DNA of 54,214 bases. Origin: an uncultured Clostridia bacterium. Lineage in GTDB: Bacteria > Bacillota > Clostridia > Monoglobales > Monoglobaceae. The DNA is taken from NCBI GenBank assembly GCA_934463175.1, contig CAKSIW010000008.1:1-54214 (forward strand), read 5' to 3'. Positions 1 through 7,216 of this stretch are shown in pieces. Numbering within the stretch: the first letter of the stretch is position 1; every line of letters begins with the position of its first letter. The translations under genes and the position numbers were made by a program. The notes under the pieces are model-generated. The model did not search any database, was not told where the DNA came from, and was given only the letters and a program-made list of their open reading frames with translations.

Positions 1-1
1 A

Positions 2-661
2 CCGTATCTCGGCGGTGTTGCGGCAATTGCGGTGAACAAGTCAAAGGTGAAGGAGCCGATAACAAAATATGACGATTTGTTCAAAACGGAATTTGCAAAC
101 CGTGAGGTTATGCTTGACGATTTCAGAGCAATTATCGGTGTCACTGCACGGAGTCTCGGCTACAGCATGAGCACATCAGACAAGGCGCAGCTTGATGAAA
201 TACGGACAAAGCTGCTGACCCTCAAGCCGAACGTAAAGCTTTATGATTCGGACAGCCCCAAGTCGGCACTCATTCAGGGCGACTGCGATCTCGGTGTTAT
301 GTGGGCGGCGGAAATTGCGCTTGCAATGGAGGACAACAAGGACATTGAGGTTGTATATCCTGAGGAGGGTGCATATCTGTTCCTTGATAACTGGGCAATT
401 CCGAAGGGTGCGAAAAATGTTGATGCGGCAATGAAGTTCATTGATTTTATGCTTGACGCCGGGAACATGGCAAGCGTTCTTGATGAGTTCCCGTATATGT
501 GCCCGAACACTGCGGCAGTTGAGCTGGCAGGTGAGACATATTCGGCAAATCCTGCGAAAAATCCCCCTGCCGACGCGATTGCAAAGGGTGAATATATAAA
601 GAATCTTGACACAGACACACTTTCGGTATATGACAAGATGTGGACGGAACTGAAAAAATAA
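2..661 (+). CDS. potD: Spermidine/putrescine ABC transporter substrate-binding protein, C-terminal part (5' end outside window)
   Basis: The reading frame is open from the first bases of the window, so only about the last 219 residues are visible. They look like the second half of a PotD/PotF-type periplasmic-fold binding protein. Visible features are a TARSLGYSMST segment, a GDCDLGVMWAAE segment and the ending EEGAYLFLDNWAIPKGAKN, the usual hinge and ligand-pocket region of polyamine-binding proteins. The protein would capture putrescine or spermidine outside the membrane for an ABC importer whose ATPase and permease genes are presumably upstream. The next gene starts within 20 bases, so it is the last transport gene of an operon that continues into putrescine degradation, which supports a polyamine ligand. 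The N-terminal signal peptide and lipobox cannot be seen. The family is fairly certain; putrescine versus spermidine is inferred from context. Confidence 0.85.
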   Translation, partial: PYLGGVAAIAVNKSKVKEPITKYDDLFKTEFANREVMLDDFRAIIGVTARSLGYSMSTSDKAQLDEIRTKLLTLKPNVKLYDSDSPKSALIQGDCDLGVMWAAEIALAMEDNKDIEVVYPEEGAYLFLDNWAIPKGAKNVDAAMKFIDFMLDAGNMASVLDEFPYMCPNTAAVELAGETYSANPAKNPPADAIAKGEYIKNLDTDTLSVYDKMWTELKK

Positions 662-677
662 CGTGAGGTGCATTGAC

Positions 678-2159
678 ATGGATATAAAGAAGATGTTTAT
701 TGACGGCGAATGGGTTGAAAGCATAAGCAAAAAGACGAGAAACAGCATTAACCCGACCGACGGCAGTGTTCTTGCGGTGATTGCGGAGGGCGGCGCGGAG
801 GACGCAAAACGCGCTGTTGCCGCCGCAAAAAAGTCCTTTTATGAAACGCGCGAATGGCGCGATACCGACGCGCAGACAAGAAGTGACATGCTGCTGAAGA
901 TTGCCGATATGATTGAAAAGGAAAAGGCGGAATTTGCAAGAATTGATACACTTGACCACGGAAAGCCGCTGCGTGAGGCGGAATGTGATGTTGATGACGC
1001 AATTCACTGCTTCAGATATTATGCAGGACTGATAAAGCTGCCATATGGCGGAGTGTATGATGTGAATGAGGGCTTCGGCAAAATGCATTCATATACGGTG
1101 TATGAGCCTGTCGGAGTCTGCGCACAGATCACGCCTTGGAACTATCCCTTGCTGATGGGGGTGTGGAAGCTTGCACCTGCGATGGCGGCAGGAAACAGCA
1201 TTGTTTTCAAGCCGAGTTCAAACTGTGTTCTGTCATGCGTGAAGCTTTTTGAGATTTTTGAAAAGGCAGGAATGCCGAAGGGCAGCGTGAACCTTGTGCT
1301 GGGTGCAGGCGGAACGATGGGAAACGAGCTTGCGGAGAATGCCGATGTTGACATGATAACCTTCACGGGGTCAACAGAGGTCGGACAGAGCATTATGCGT
1401 GCCGCGGCGGGAAACGTCAAAAAGGTCGGGCTGGAGCTTGGCGGAAAGTCGCCGAATGTCATATTCGCGGACGCCGATTTGGAGGGTGCTGTCGAATGGG
1501 CAATGATTGGTGTTTTTCTCAATCAGGGTGAAATTTGCTCGGCAGGCTCAAGAATTATAATTGAAAAGAGCATAAAGGACAAGTTTGTGAAGCGTTTGTG
1601 CGAAAGAGCAAATGCAATCACAATCGGAAATCCGCTGGATAATCCCGACATGGGACCGCTTGTGTCCGAGAGTCACATGAACAATGTGCTTGAATATATC
1701 AGGAAGGGTGTTGCAGAGGGCGCACGGCTTATGTGCGGCGGCGAAAGATACACCGAGGGTGAGTGCGCAAAGGGATTTTTTGTGAGACCGACGGTGTTTG
1801 ATAATTGCACCGATGATATGACAATAGTCAAGGAAGAAATTTTCGGTCCCGTTGTGACTGTGCAGACATTTGAGACGGAGCAGCAGGCAATTGACATGGC
1901 AAACAACACGGAATATGGGCTTGCAGGTGCGGTGTTCACCTCGGACGGTGCGAGAGCACTCAGGGTCATCAAGGAAATCCGCGCCGGAATAACATGGATA
2001 AACTGCTATAATCCGTGCTTCAATGAAGCACCGTGGGGCGGTTACAAAAAGTCGGGCATAGGACGTGAGCTTGGAATCCACGGTCTGGAGGAATACCGCG
2101 AGGCAAAGCAGATAAACATAAATCTGAATCCCGGTGTTGTCGGCTGGTATGAGCATTGA
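678..2159 (+). CDS. patD: Aldehyde dehydrogenase, probably gamma-aminobutyraldehyde dehydrogenase
   Basis: A full-length (493 aa) NAD(P)-dependent aldehyde dehydrogenase. The sequence shows the cofactor-binding FTGSTEVGQ, the general-base glutamate in LELGGKSPNVIF and the nucleophilic cysteine in NQGEICSAGSR, plus the late motif KEEIFGPVVTVQTF. It would oxidise 4-aminobutanal, made by the next gene product, to 4-aminobutyrate (GABA) in the cytoplasm. I chose the ATG at 678 because AGGTG at 666-670 sits 7 bases upstream of it; a GTG at 663 in the same frame has no ribosome binding site. It follows the PotD-like gene by about 16 bases and precedes the putrescine aminotransferase by 28. Betaine-aldehyde-type dehydrogenases look similar, so the substrate rests on neighbours rather than on specific residues. 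Confidence 0.85.
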   Translation: MDIKKMFIDGEWVESISKKTRNSINPTDGSVLAVIAEGGAEDAKRAVAAAKKSFYETREWRDTDAQTRSDMLLKIADMIEKEKAEFARIDTLDHGKPLREAECDVDDAIHCFRYYAGLIKLPYGGVYDVNEGFGKMHSYTVYEPVGVCAQITPWNYPLLMGVWKLAPAMAAGNSIVFKPSSNCVLSCVKLFEIFEKAGMPKGSVNLVLGAGGTMGNELAENADVDMITFTGSTEVGQSIMRAAAGNVKKVGLELGGKSPNVIFADADLEGAVEWAMIGVFLNQGEICSAGSRIIIEKSIKDKFVKRLCERANAITIGNPLDNPDMGPLVSESHMNNVLEYIRKGVAEGARLMCGGERYTEGECAKGFFVRPTVFDNCTDDMTIVKEEIFGPVVTVQTFETEQQAIDMANNTEYGLAGAVFTSDGARALRVIKEIRAGITWINCYNPCFNEAPWGGYKKSGIGRELGIHGLEEYREAKQININLNPGVVGWYEH

Positions 2160-2187
2160 TAAAAATGACTGAGAAGGAGAGATAAAA

Positions 2188-3540
2188 ATGAGTTACGAAC
2201 AGGTATCAAAGGATCTTGACAAGGTAATCGGATATATAAAGTCTGACGAGCTGTCAGACAAGGAAAAGGAAACAATGACAAAGGAGACGATTGAATATTT
2301 TGATAATTATGTGTCTCCGGGCTGGCTGAAATACAGAAAATCGGTTTCAACAAACAGTGCTACGCTTGAATGGAAGGATCATGACAGTATATGCGAGGGG
2401 CTTTACGGTGAGGAGTTCATCGACTGTCTCGGCGGCTTCGGAATCTACACCTGCGGTCACAGAAACCCCGAAATCATGGAGGTTGTGAAGGCACAGCTTG
2501 AACATCAGGCACTGCATTCACAGGAGCTTCTCGACCCGCTGCGCGGATATCTCGCAAAGGCAATGGCGGACATAACGCCGGGAAAGCTTGACAAATGCTT
2601 TTTCACAAACGGCGGTGCTGAGGCGGTTGAGATGGCGTTGAAGCTTGCAAGGATTGCCACGGGCGGAAGATGGTATATTTCAACCGTGGGCGCATTTCAC
2701 GGCAAGTCAATGGGCGCAATTTCAATGGGCGGCAAAAACACATACCGTGTGCCGTATACTCCGATGATACAGCAGGTTCAGCACGTTGAATACGGAAACG
2801 CGGAGGACGCCGAGAAGGCAATAAAGAATCTTATTGCGGTTGGAGAAAAGGTTGCGGCAATGATTGTTGAGCCGATACAGGGCGAGGCAGGCGTCATTGT
2901 TCCGCCCGAGGGCTATCTGAAAAAGCTCAGGGAAACCTGCGACAAATACGGAGTTGCTCTCATATTCGATGAAATTCAGTGCGGTATGGGAAGAACAGGC
3001 ACAATGTGGAGATGTGAGGCTGAGGGCGTGACACCCGACATCATGACGTTCGGAAAGGCGTTCGGCGGCGGCATAATGCCGATTACGGGTATCATATGCA
3101 CATCTGACATGTGGGTTGACGAGCTGGTTGACAATCCGTGGCTTCTCGGGTCTCCGACCTTTGGCGGAAATCCCGTGTGTTGCAGTGCGGCTCTTGCAAC
3201 AATAAAGTATATGATTGACCATGACATACCCGGACAGTGCCGTGACAAGGGCGTTATTCTGAAGGCGGGGCTTGAAAAGCTCAAGGCGAAATACCCCGAA
3301 ATCATTGACGATGTACGCGGTGTGGGTCTCATGCTGGCGGTTGAGTTTTGCAGCGGCAAGGAAGGCTACAGTGTTGCAAAGGGACTGTTTGCACGCGGTG
3401 TTATGACGGCAGGAACTCTGGTGAATGCAAAGTGTATCCGTTTTGAACCGCCGGCGGTTATAACAGAGGAACAGATTTCACAGGTTCTTGAAAGAATGGA
3501 CGCGGCACTTGCCGACACAAAGGCGGAGTTTGGTGTTTAA
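2188..3540 (+). CDS. patA: Putrescine aminotransferase (class III PLP aminotransferase)
   Basis: The 450-aa product follows the E. coli putrescine aminotransferase PatA/YgjG closely along its length as I remember it. Matching segments include a VSPGWLKYRKS start region, FIDCLGGFGIYTCGHRNP, HSQELLDPLRGYLAKA, SGAFHGKS-like VGAFHGKSMGA, VEPIQGEAGVI and DEIQCGMGRTG. The PLP-binding lysine is expected in TFGKAFGGG. It transfers the amino group of putrescine to 2-oxoglutarate, giving 4-aminobutanal and glutamate. A GAGAAGGAGAG ribosome binding site precedes the ATG. The gene lies between its presumed downstream enzyme (aldehyde dehydrogenase) and 4-hydroxybutyrate dehydrogenase. Cadaverine could be an additional substrate, as is known for the family. 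Confidence 0.92.
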   Translation: MSYEQVSKDLDKVIGYIKSDELSDKEKETMTKETIEYFDNYVSPGWLKYRKSVSTNSATLEWKDHDSICEGLYGEEFIDCLGGFGIYTCGHRNPEIMEVVKAQLEHQALHSQELLDPLRGYLAKAMADITPGKLDKCFFTNGGAEAVEMALKLARIATGGRWYISTVGAFHGKSMGAISMGGKNTYRVPYTPMIQQVQHVEYGNAEDAEKAIKNLIAVGEKVAAMIVEPIQGEAGVIVPPEGYLKKLRETCDKYGVALIFDEIQCGMGRTGTMWRCEAEGVTPDIMTFGKAFGGGIMPITGIICTSDMWVDELVDNPWLLGSPTFGGNPVCCSAALATIKYMIDHDIPGQCRDKGVILKAGLEKLKAKYPEIIDDVRGVGLMLAVEFCSGKEGYSVAKGLFARGVMTAGTLVNAKCIRFEPPAVITEEQISQVLERMDAALADTKAEFGV

Positions 3541-3542
3541 TT

Positions 3543-4655
3543 ATGAAAGAGTTTAAAATTGTACCGAAAATTGTCTCGCTTGACACTCCTGCCGAGCTTG
3601 CGGAAAAGTATGTCATAGGGCATGAGGATTTGGTCATATGCGGCGAGACGGTGTGGAACAGATATTTTGACAGCTGTGCGGCGGGACAGGTGGTTTTTGT
3701 CCGCCGCTACGGCAGCGGAGAACCGACCGATGAGATGGTGAAGAAAATCTGCACCGATATAAAGCTCAAATTCAGACGCGTGATTGCAATAGGCGGAGGA
3801 ACGGTTATTGATATTGCAAAGCTGTTTGCGCTTGATGTGTCAGACCGACTTGATATATTGCTTGATGACCTGTTTGACGGAAAATGCGCGGCAAGGCGTG
3901 ACAAGGAGCTGATTATTGTTCCGACAACCTGCGGAACGGGCAGTGAGGTTACGAATATTTCAATTCTTGAATTTAAAGCGCGCGGAACCAAACTGGGTCT
4001 TGCGGCTGACGCACTTTATGCAGACGAGGCTGTTCTGCTGCCGCGGCTGCTTGAGGATATGCCGCCGAAGGTGTTTGCGGCAAGCTCAATCGACGCGCTT
4101 GTGCACTCAATTGAAAGCTATCTTTCGCCAAAGGCAACAGAAATATCGGCGATGTTTTCCGAAAAGGCAATGAAAAGCATTTTGTATGGCTACAGAAAGC
4201 TTGCAGAGGGTGAAAAGACCGATTTCGGTCAGTTTCTGCGTGCTTCGGCATATGCCGGAATTGCTTTCGGAAATGCAGGGTGTGCCGCGGTGCACGCACT
4301 CAGCTATCCTCTGGGAGCGGTGTTTCATGTGCCGCACGGTGAGGCAAACTATGCCATGCTGACGGGCGTTCTGAAGGCATATGAGAAATCGGATTCAGGA
4401 GAAGGGCTGATGAGACTGAAAAAAATCATAGCGGAAATTCTGGATTGTCCGACAGAGAATGCCTTAGATGAGCTTGAGGAATTGCTTGACAATGCGGTTC
4501 TGAAAAAAAAGGCATTGCATGAATACGGAATGTGCGGTGACCGTGCCGCGGAGTTTGCAGAGTCGGTGCTGAAAAATCAGCAAAGGCTGCTTTCAAACAA
4601 CTATGCAGAGCTGAGCCGCGAACGGATTGAAAAGATATACAGGGACTTGATGTAA
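3543..4655 (+). CDS. 4hbD: 4-hydroxybutyrate dehydrogenase (iron-containing alcohol dehydrogenase family)
   Basis: This 370-aa protein resembles the 4-hydroxybutyrate dehydrogenase of Clostridium kluyveri in length and in many segments as I recall them. These include a KYG/RYGSGEPTDEM stretch, IAIGGGTVIDIAKL (nucleotide binding), ELIIVPTTCGTGSEVTN, AGIAFGNAGCAAVHALSYP, FHVPHGEANY and, near the end, NQQRLLSNNY. The histidines in SSIDALVHSIE, AVHALSYP and VPHGE fit the metal-binding pattern of the iron-containing ADH family. It would reduce succinic semialdehyde, produced by the adjacent GABA aminotransferase, to 4-hydroxybutyrate with NADH. The start is 2 bases after the patA stop, suggesting coupled translation. 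It reoxidises NADH produced by the aldehyde dehydrogenase, so the operon can be redox balanced; that last point is inference. Confidence 0.9.
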   Translation: MKEFKIVPKIVSLDTPAELAEKYVIGHEDLVICGETVWNRYFDSCAAGQVVFVRRYGSGEPTDEMVKKICTDIKLKFRRVIAIGGGTVIDIAKLFALDVSDRLDILLDDLFDGKCAARRDKELIIVPTTCGTGSEVTNISILEFKARGTKLGLAADALYADEAVLLPRLLEDMPPKVFAASSIDALVHSIESYLSPKATEISAMFSEKAMKSILYGYRKLAEGEKTDFGQFLRASAYAGIAFGNAGCAAVHALSYPLGAVFHVPHGEANYAMLTGVLKAYEKSDSGEGLMRLKKIIAEILDCPTENALDELEELLDNAVLKKKALHEYGMCGDRAAEFAESVLKNQQRLLSNNYAELSRERIEKIYRDLM

Positions 4656-4679
4656 CAATTTTAAATGGAGGAGAAAATT

Positions 4680-6050
4680 ATGTCAGAGCTGAGATATGCG
4701 CTGCCGAAAATTGTGACCGGCACACTGCCGGGACCTAAGGCGGCGGAAATTATAAAAAGACGCGGTGCGGCAATTCCGAACGGAATACGCTGCGGATATC
4801 CGATTGCCGCGAAACGCGGTGAGGGCGCAATGCTTGAGGACGCGGACGGGAATATATTTCTTGACTGGGTCGGCGGTGTCGGAGTTTTGAATGTCGGCTA
4901 TTCACAGCCGGAAATGATTGAAAAGGTGAAGGAGCAGTCTGAAAAGTTCTTTCATGTTATGATGAACATTGAAACACATGAGGGATATATTGCACTGGCG
5001 GAAAAAATGAACAGCATTGTTCCCGTGCGCGGAGAAAAGAAAAAGACAATGTTTGCCAATTCGGGTGCGGAGGCTGATGAAAATGCTGTGAAGATTGCAA
5101 AGCAGTTCACGGGCAGACCGAATATCATTGTTTTCTCGGGCGCATTTCACGGACGAACTGCAATGACAATGGCGATGACATCGAAAAAGGCATATGCATA
5201 CGGCATGGGACCGTTCCCCGACGGTGTATACCGTGCGGAGTTTCCGTATCTCTACCGCAAGCCGAAGGGATATGATGAAGGCGAGGCAATTGACTATTAC
5301 ATAAAGCGTCTGGAGGCGGTCTTTGAGGAGGCGTCACCTGCGGAATATGTTGCGGCAATTGTTGTTGAGCCTGTTCAGGGTGAGGGCGGATTTGTGCCTG
5401 CACCGATTGAGTGGGTGAAGGCTGTTCGGAAAATATGTGATGAGCATGGTATTCTGCTTGTTGCAGATGAGGTTCAGAGCGGATTTGCAAGGTCGGGAAA
5501 AATGTTTGTTTCCGACTATTGGAAGGAGGCAGGGTGTGAGCCTGACATCATGACTGCCGCAAAGTCAATTGCAGGCGGAATACCTTTGTCGGCTGTGACT
5601 GCCCGAAGTGAAATCATGGATTCATGCCGTGCCGGAACAATCGGCGGCACATATTGCGGAAATCCGCTTGCCTGTGCGTCGGCACTGAAGGTGATTGAGA
5701 TAATTGAGAGAGAAAAGCTTGCGGAGCGTGCGGCTGAAATCGGAGACAAGCTGCGTGCATTCTACAAAACTCTTGAAAAATACGGTGTCATCGGCGATGT
5801 ACGCGGAATCGGTGCAATGGTCGGTCTGGAGCTTGTACGCGACACGGAGACAAAAGAGCCGTATCCCGAGCTTGTGGCAAAAACAATTCAAAATGCAGTG
5901 AAGCGCGGATTGATTATTGAAAATGCCGGAACATTCGGGAATGTAATCAGGTTTTTGTGTCCGCTGGTCGTTACAGATAAACAGCTGGAGGCAGGCTTTA
6001 AAATATTTGAAGAAGCACTTTGCGAAGCACTTGATGATCTGAAAAAATAG
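4680..6050 (+). CDS. gabT: 4-aminobutyrate (GABA) aminotransferase, class III
   Basis: A 456-aa class III PLP-dependent aminotransferase. Visible are FLDWVGGVGVLNVGYSQP, MFANSGAEADENAVKIAK, VFSGAFHGRTAMTMAM, VEPVQGEGGFVPAP, DEVQSGFARSG and the expected PLP lysine in AAKSIAGGIPLSA. It would convert GABA plus 2-oxoglutarate to succinic semialdehyde plus glutamate. The ATG at 4680 is chosen because GGAGGAG at 4667-4673 lies 6 bases upstream; an in-frame ATG at 4665 would put that site inside the gene. It is the last gene of the putrescine operon and supplies the substrate of the preceding dehydrogenase. Some members use other omega-amino acids such as beta-alanine or 5-aminovalerate, so GABA is a context-based choice. 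No clear terminator is visible right after the stop. Confidence 0.85.
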   Translation: MSELRYALPKIVTGTLPGPKAAEIIKRRGAAIPNGIRCGYPIAAKRGEGAMLEDADGNIFLDWVGGVGVLNVGYSQPEMIEKVKEQSEKFFHVMMNIETHEGYIALAEKMNSIVPVRGEKKKTMFANSGAEADENAVKIAKQFTGRPNIIVFSGAFHGRTAMTMAMTSKKAYAYGMGPFPDGVYRAEFPYLYRKPKGYDEGEAIDYYIKRLEAVFEEASPAEYVAAIVVEPVQGEGGFVPAPIEWVKAVRKICDEHGILLVADEVQSGFARSGKMFVSDYWKEAGCEPDIMTAAKSIAGGIPLSAVTARSEIMDSCRAGTIGGTYCGNPLACASALKVIEIIEREKLAERAAEIGDKLRAFYKTLEKYGVIGDVRGIGAMVGLELVRDTETKEPYPELVAKTIQNAVKRGLIIENAGTFGNVIRFLCPLVVTDKQLEAGFKIFEEALCEALDDLKK

Positions 6051-6099
6051 TTTTTGAAAACGGGGAAGAGCGTGTGTGAAGACGGAGCGACAGAGTCAT

Positions 6100-6282
6100 T
6101 CAGCTGCTGCTCCGAAAGTCACCGGGCTGCTTCCCTGTTATCAGCCTGAACGACTTATAGAAATCTGACGAGCTTGAAAAACCGCATTGCGCGGCAATTT
6201 CAAGCTTTTTTATGTTTGCGGTCTTGAGAAGATATATTGCCTTTTCAATTTTTTTGATTGTGATATTTAAATAAAAAAGCAT
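6100..6282 (-). pseudogene. Remnant of an AraC-family regulator (second half of the DNA-binding domain)
   Basis: The minus-strand frame encodes only about 60 residues, from FYLN through KIEKAIYLLKT, the helix-turn-helix IAAQCGFSSSSDFYKSF and the ending TGKQPGDFR. This is the last part of a typical AraC C-terminal domain, whose full domain is about 100 residues. Upstream in the same frame a stop codon is reached within roughly 30 bases, so the first helix-turn-helix and any sensor domain are missing. The ATG at its 5' end is simply an internal methionine of the old gene and overlaps a plus-strand promoter (6282-6310). I read it as a decayed fragment, perhaps the former regulator of the putrescine operon, rather than a functional small protein. 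Confidence 0.7.
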
Positions 6283-6310
6283 TGTAAAATGTCGGGTTTT
6301 GCGTTATAAT
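6282..6310 (+). promoter_or_regulatory. Predicted sigma-A-type promoter for the PPC-domain gene
   Basis: TTGTAA at 6282-6287 and a perfect TATAAT at 6305-6310 are separated by 17 bases. Transcription would start near 6317 and give a leader of about 120 bases before the ATG at 6436. The -35 box overlaps the 5' end of the AraC remnant on the other strand. This is a sequence-pattern prediction only. Confidence 0.6.
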
Positions 6311-6435
6311 ATCAGTGAATGATGAAACGGTATATTAAAAGAAAAAATGTGGTTGATTTGCAGGCAGGTTTCGGCAGCAATATGTGACGGTGTTCTGAAA
6401 CCTGCTGAGGCAAACAGAACGAACAGGAGGAGAAT

Positions 6436-6858
6436 ATGGACTACAGAAGATTTGACAAGGTGATAGTTGCAAGGATTGATAAGGGAGAGGAAATACTCGA
6501 AAAAGTCAAGGAGATTGCATTAAAGGAAAGAATAAAGCTGGCAGGTATCAGTGCGTTGGGGGCGGTTAATGATTTTACGGTCGGCGTGTTCAAAACAGAT
6601 GAAAAGAAATATTACTCCAATTCATTTCAGGGGAATTTTGAGATTACTTCATTGAGCGGAACAATAAACACAATGGATGATGAGTTTTATGCACATATTC
6701 ATATGAGTGCGGGAAATGAAAACGGAGAGGTGTTCGGCGGTCATCTGAACAGAGCAGTGGTGAGTGCGACATGTGAAATGATAATTACCGTAATAGACGG
6801 CTTTGTTGACAGATGTTTTGATGAAGAAACCGGTCTGAATCTATTTAAGTTCAATTAA
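6436..6858 (+). CDS. PPC/DUF296-domain protein
   Basis: The 140-aa protein consists of a single PPC (plants and prokaryotes conserved, DUF296) domain. Visible are the early VIVARIDKGEEI, LAGISALGAVNDFTVG, the central LSGTI, HIHMSAGNENGEVFGGHL with several histidines, and a C-terminal ITVIDGF. Family members form homotrimers; in plants the domain is fused to AT-hooks, while the bacterial stand-alone form has no firmly known role. A strong AACAGGAGGAGAAT ribosome binding site precedes the ATG. The gene is single, with its own promoter upstream and a terminator-like hairpin at 6991-7020 downstream. No functional link to the neighbouring operons is evident. Confidence 0.8.
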   Translation: MDYRRFDKVIVARIDKGEEILEKVKEIALKERIKLAGISALGAVNDFTVGVFKTDEKKYYSNSFQGNFEITSLSGTINTMDDEFYAHIHMSAGNENGEVFGGHLNRAVVSATCEMIITVIDGFVDRCFDEETGLNLFKFN

Positions 6859-7078
6859 AAACAAAGAGAAAAATTGCGGTCGGGGCTTATGCTGCGATAA
6901 ATCTGAATATGATTTTGAACAGAAACGAAAGCTCGGTCGTGAAAGAATTGCTGAATGAAAGAATAAGGAAATGCGCAGTGTATATACAAAGCAGCCCCGC
7001 AGGCATATTTGCGGGGCTGCTTAAATTTGCACGATCGGTCCTTGATTCGATATATCTTCAACTGAAACACAGCGGAAA
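6859..7078. other. Intergenic stretch between PPC gene and the next operon
   Basis: Together with the leader up to 7216 this is about 360 bases without a convincing gene. Open frames here on either strand are short and match nothing I recognise. The stretch holds the hairpin at 6989-7022, then the regulatory motif at 7079-7095 and a promoter at 7111-7139, which are listed separately. I see nothing else in it. Confidence 0.6.
6989..7024 (+). terminator. Rho-independent terminator after the PPC gene
   Basis: GCAGCCCCGC (6991-7000) and GCGGGGCTGC (7011-7020) form a perfect GC-rich stem around a 10-base loop. The flanking AA and TT extend it to 12 pairs. The following bases are only moderately T-rich (TTAAATTT), so termination may be partial. 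It separates the PPC gene from the operon beginning near 7140. Confidence 0.65.
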
Positions 7079-7095
7079 GTTTGAATTTTGTACAC
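7079..7095 (+). promoter_or_regulatory. Third copy of the 17-bp regulatory motif (15/17 match)
   Basis: GTTTGAATTTTGTACAC here differs at only two adjacent positions from GTTTGATATTTGTACAC, which forms the inverted pair at 14606-14622 and 14654-14670. It ends 15 bases upstream of the -35 box at 7111. This links the operon starting at 7217 to the GH31 and ABC operons as a possible common regulon. The binding protein is unknown; the response regulator encoded at 10143-10823 is an obvious candidate. Confidence 0.55.
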
Positions 7096-7110
7096 AATGT
7101 GCGACCTTGG

Positions 7111-7139
7111 TTGAAAGCGGCATATATCTGTGATAAAAT
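7111..7139 (+). promoter_or_regulatory. Predicted promoter of the 7217-10154 operon
   Basis: TTGAAA (7111-7116) and TAAAAT (7134-7139) are 17 bases apart, and a TG two bases upstream of the -10 box gives an extended -10. Transcription would begin around 7146, which rules out the in-frame start codon at 7142 and supports translation from 7217. Confidence 0.55.
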
Positions 7140-7216
7140 AGGTGTTGTTCGGGTTGCGCAGAGCATTAAAAACAAACCGAAAATTATCAGAAACGGAAAA
7201 GGGAGAGTGCGGAAGA

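Noticed and set aside
447..1088. Long open frame on the minus strand
   Set aside because: It is antisense to the aldehyde dehydrogenase gene, has no recognisable motif and reflects codon bias of the real gene. The many similar antisense frames elsewhere were left out for the same reason.
7142..7216. Start of the 592-aa protein at 7142
   Set aside because: This start lies at or before the predicted transcription start and has no ribosome binding site; 7217 has GGGAGAG upstream.
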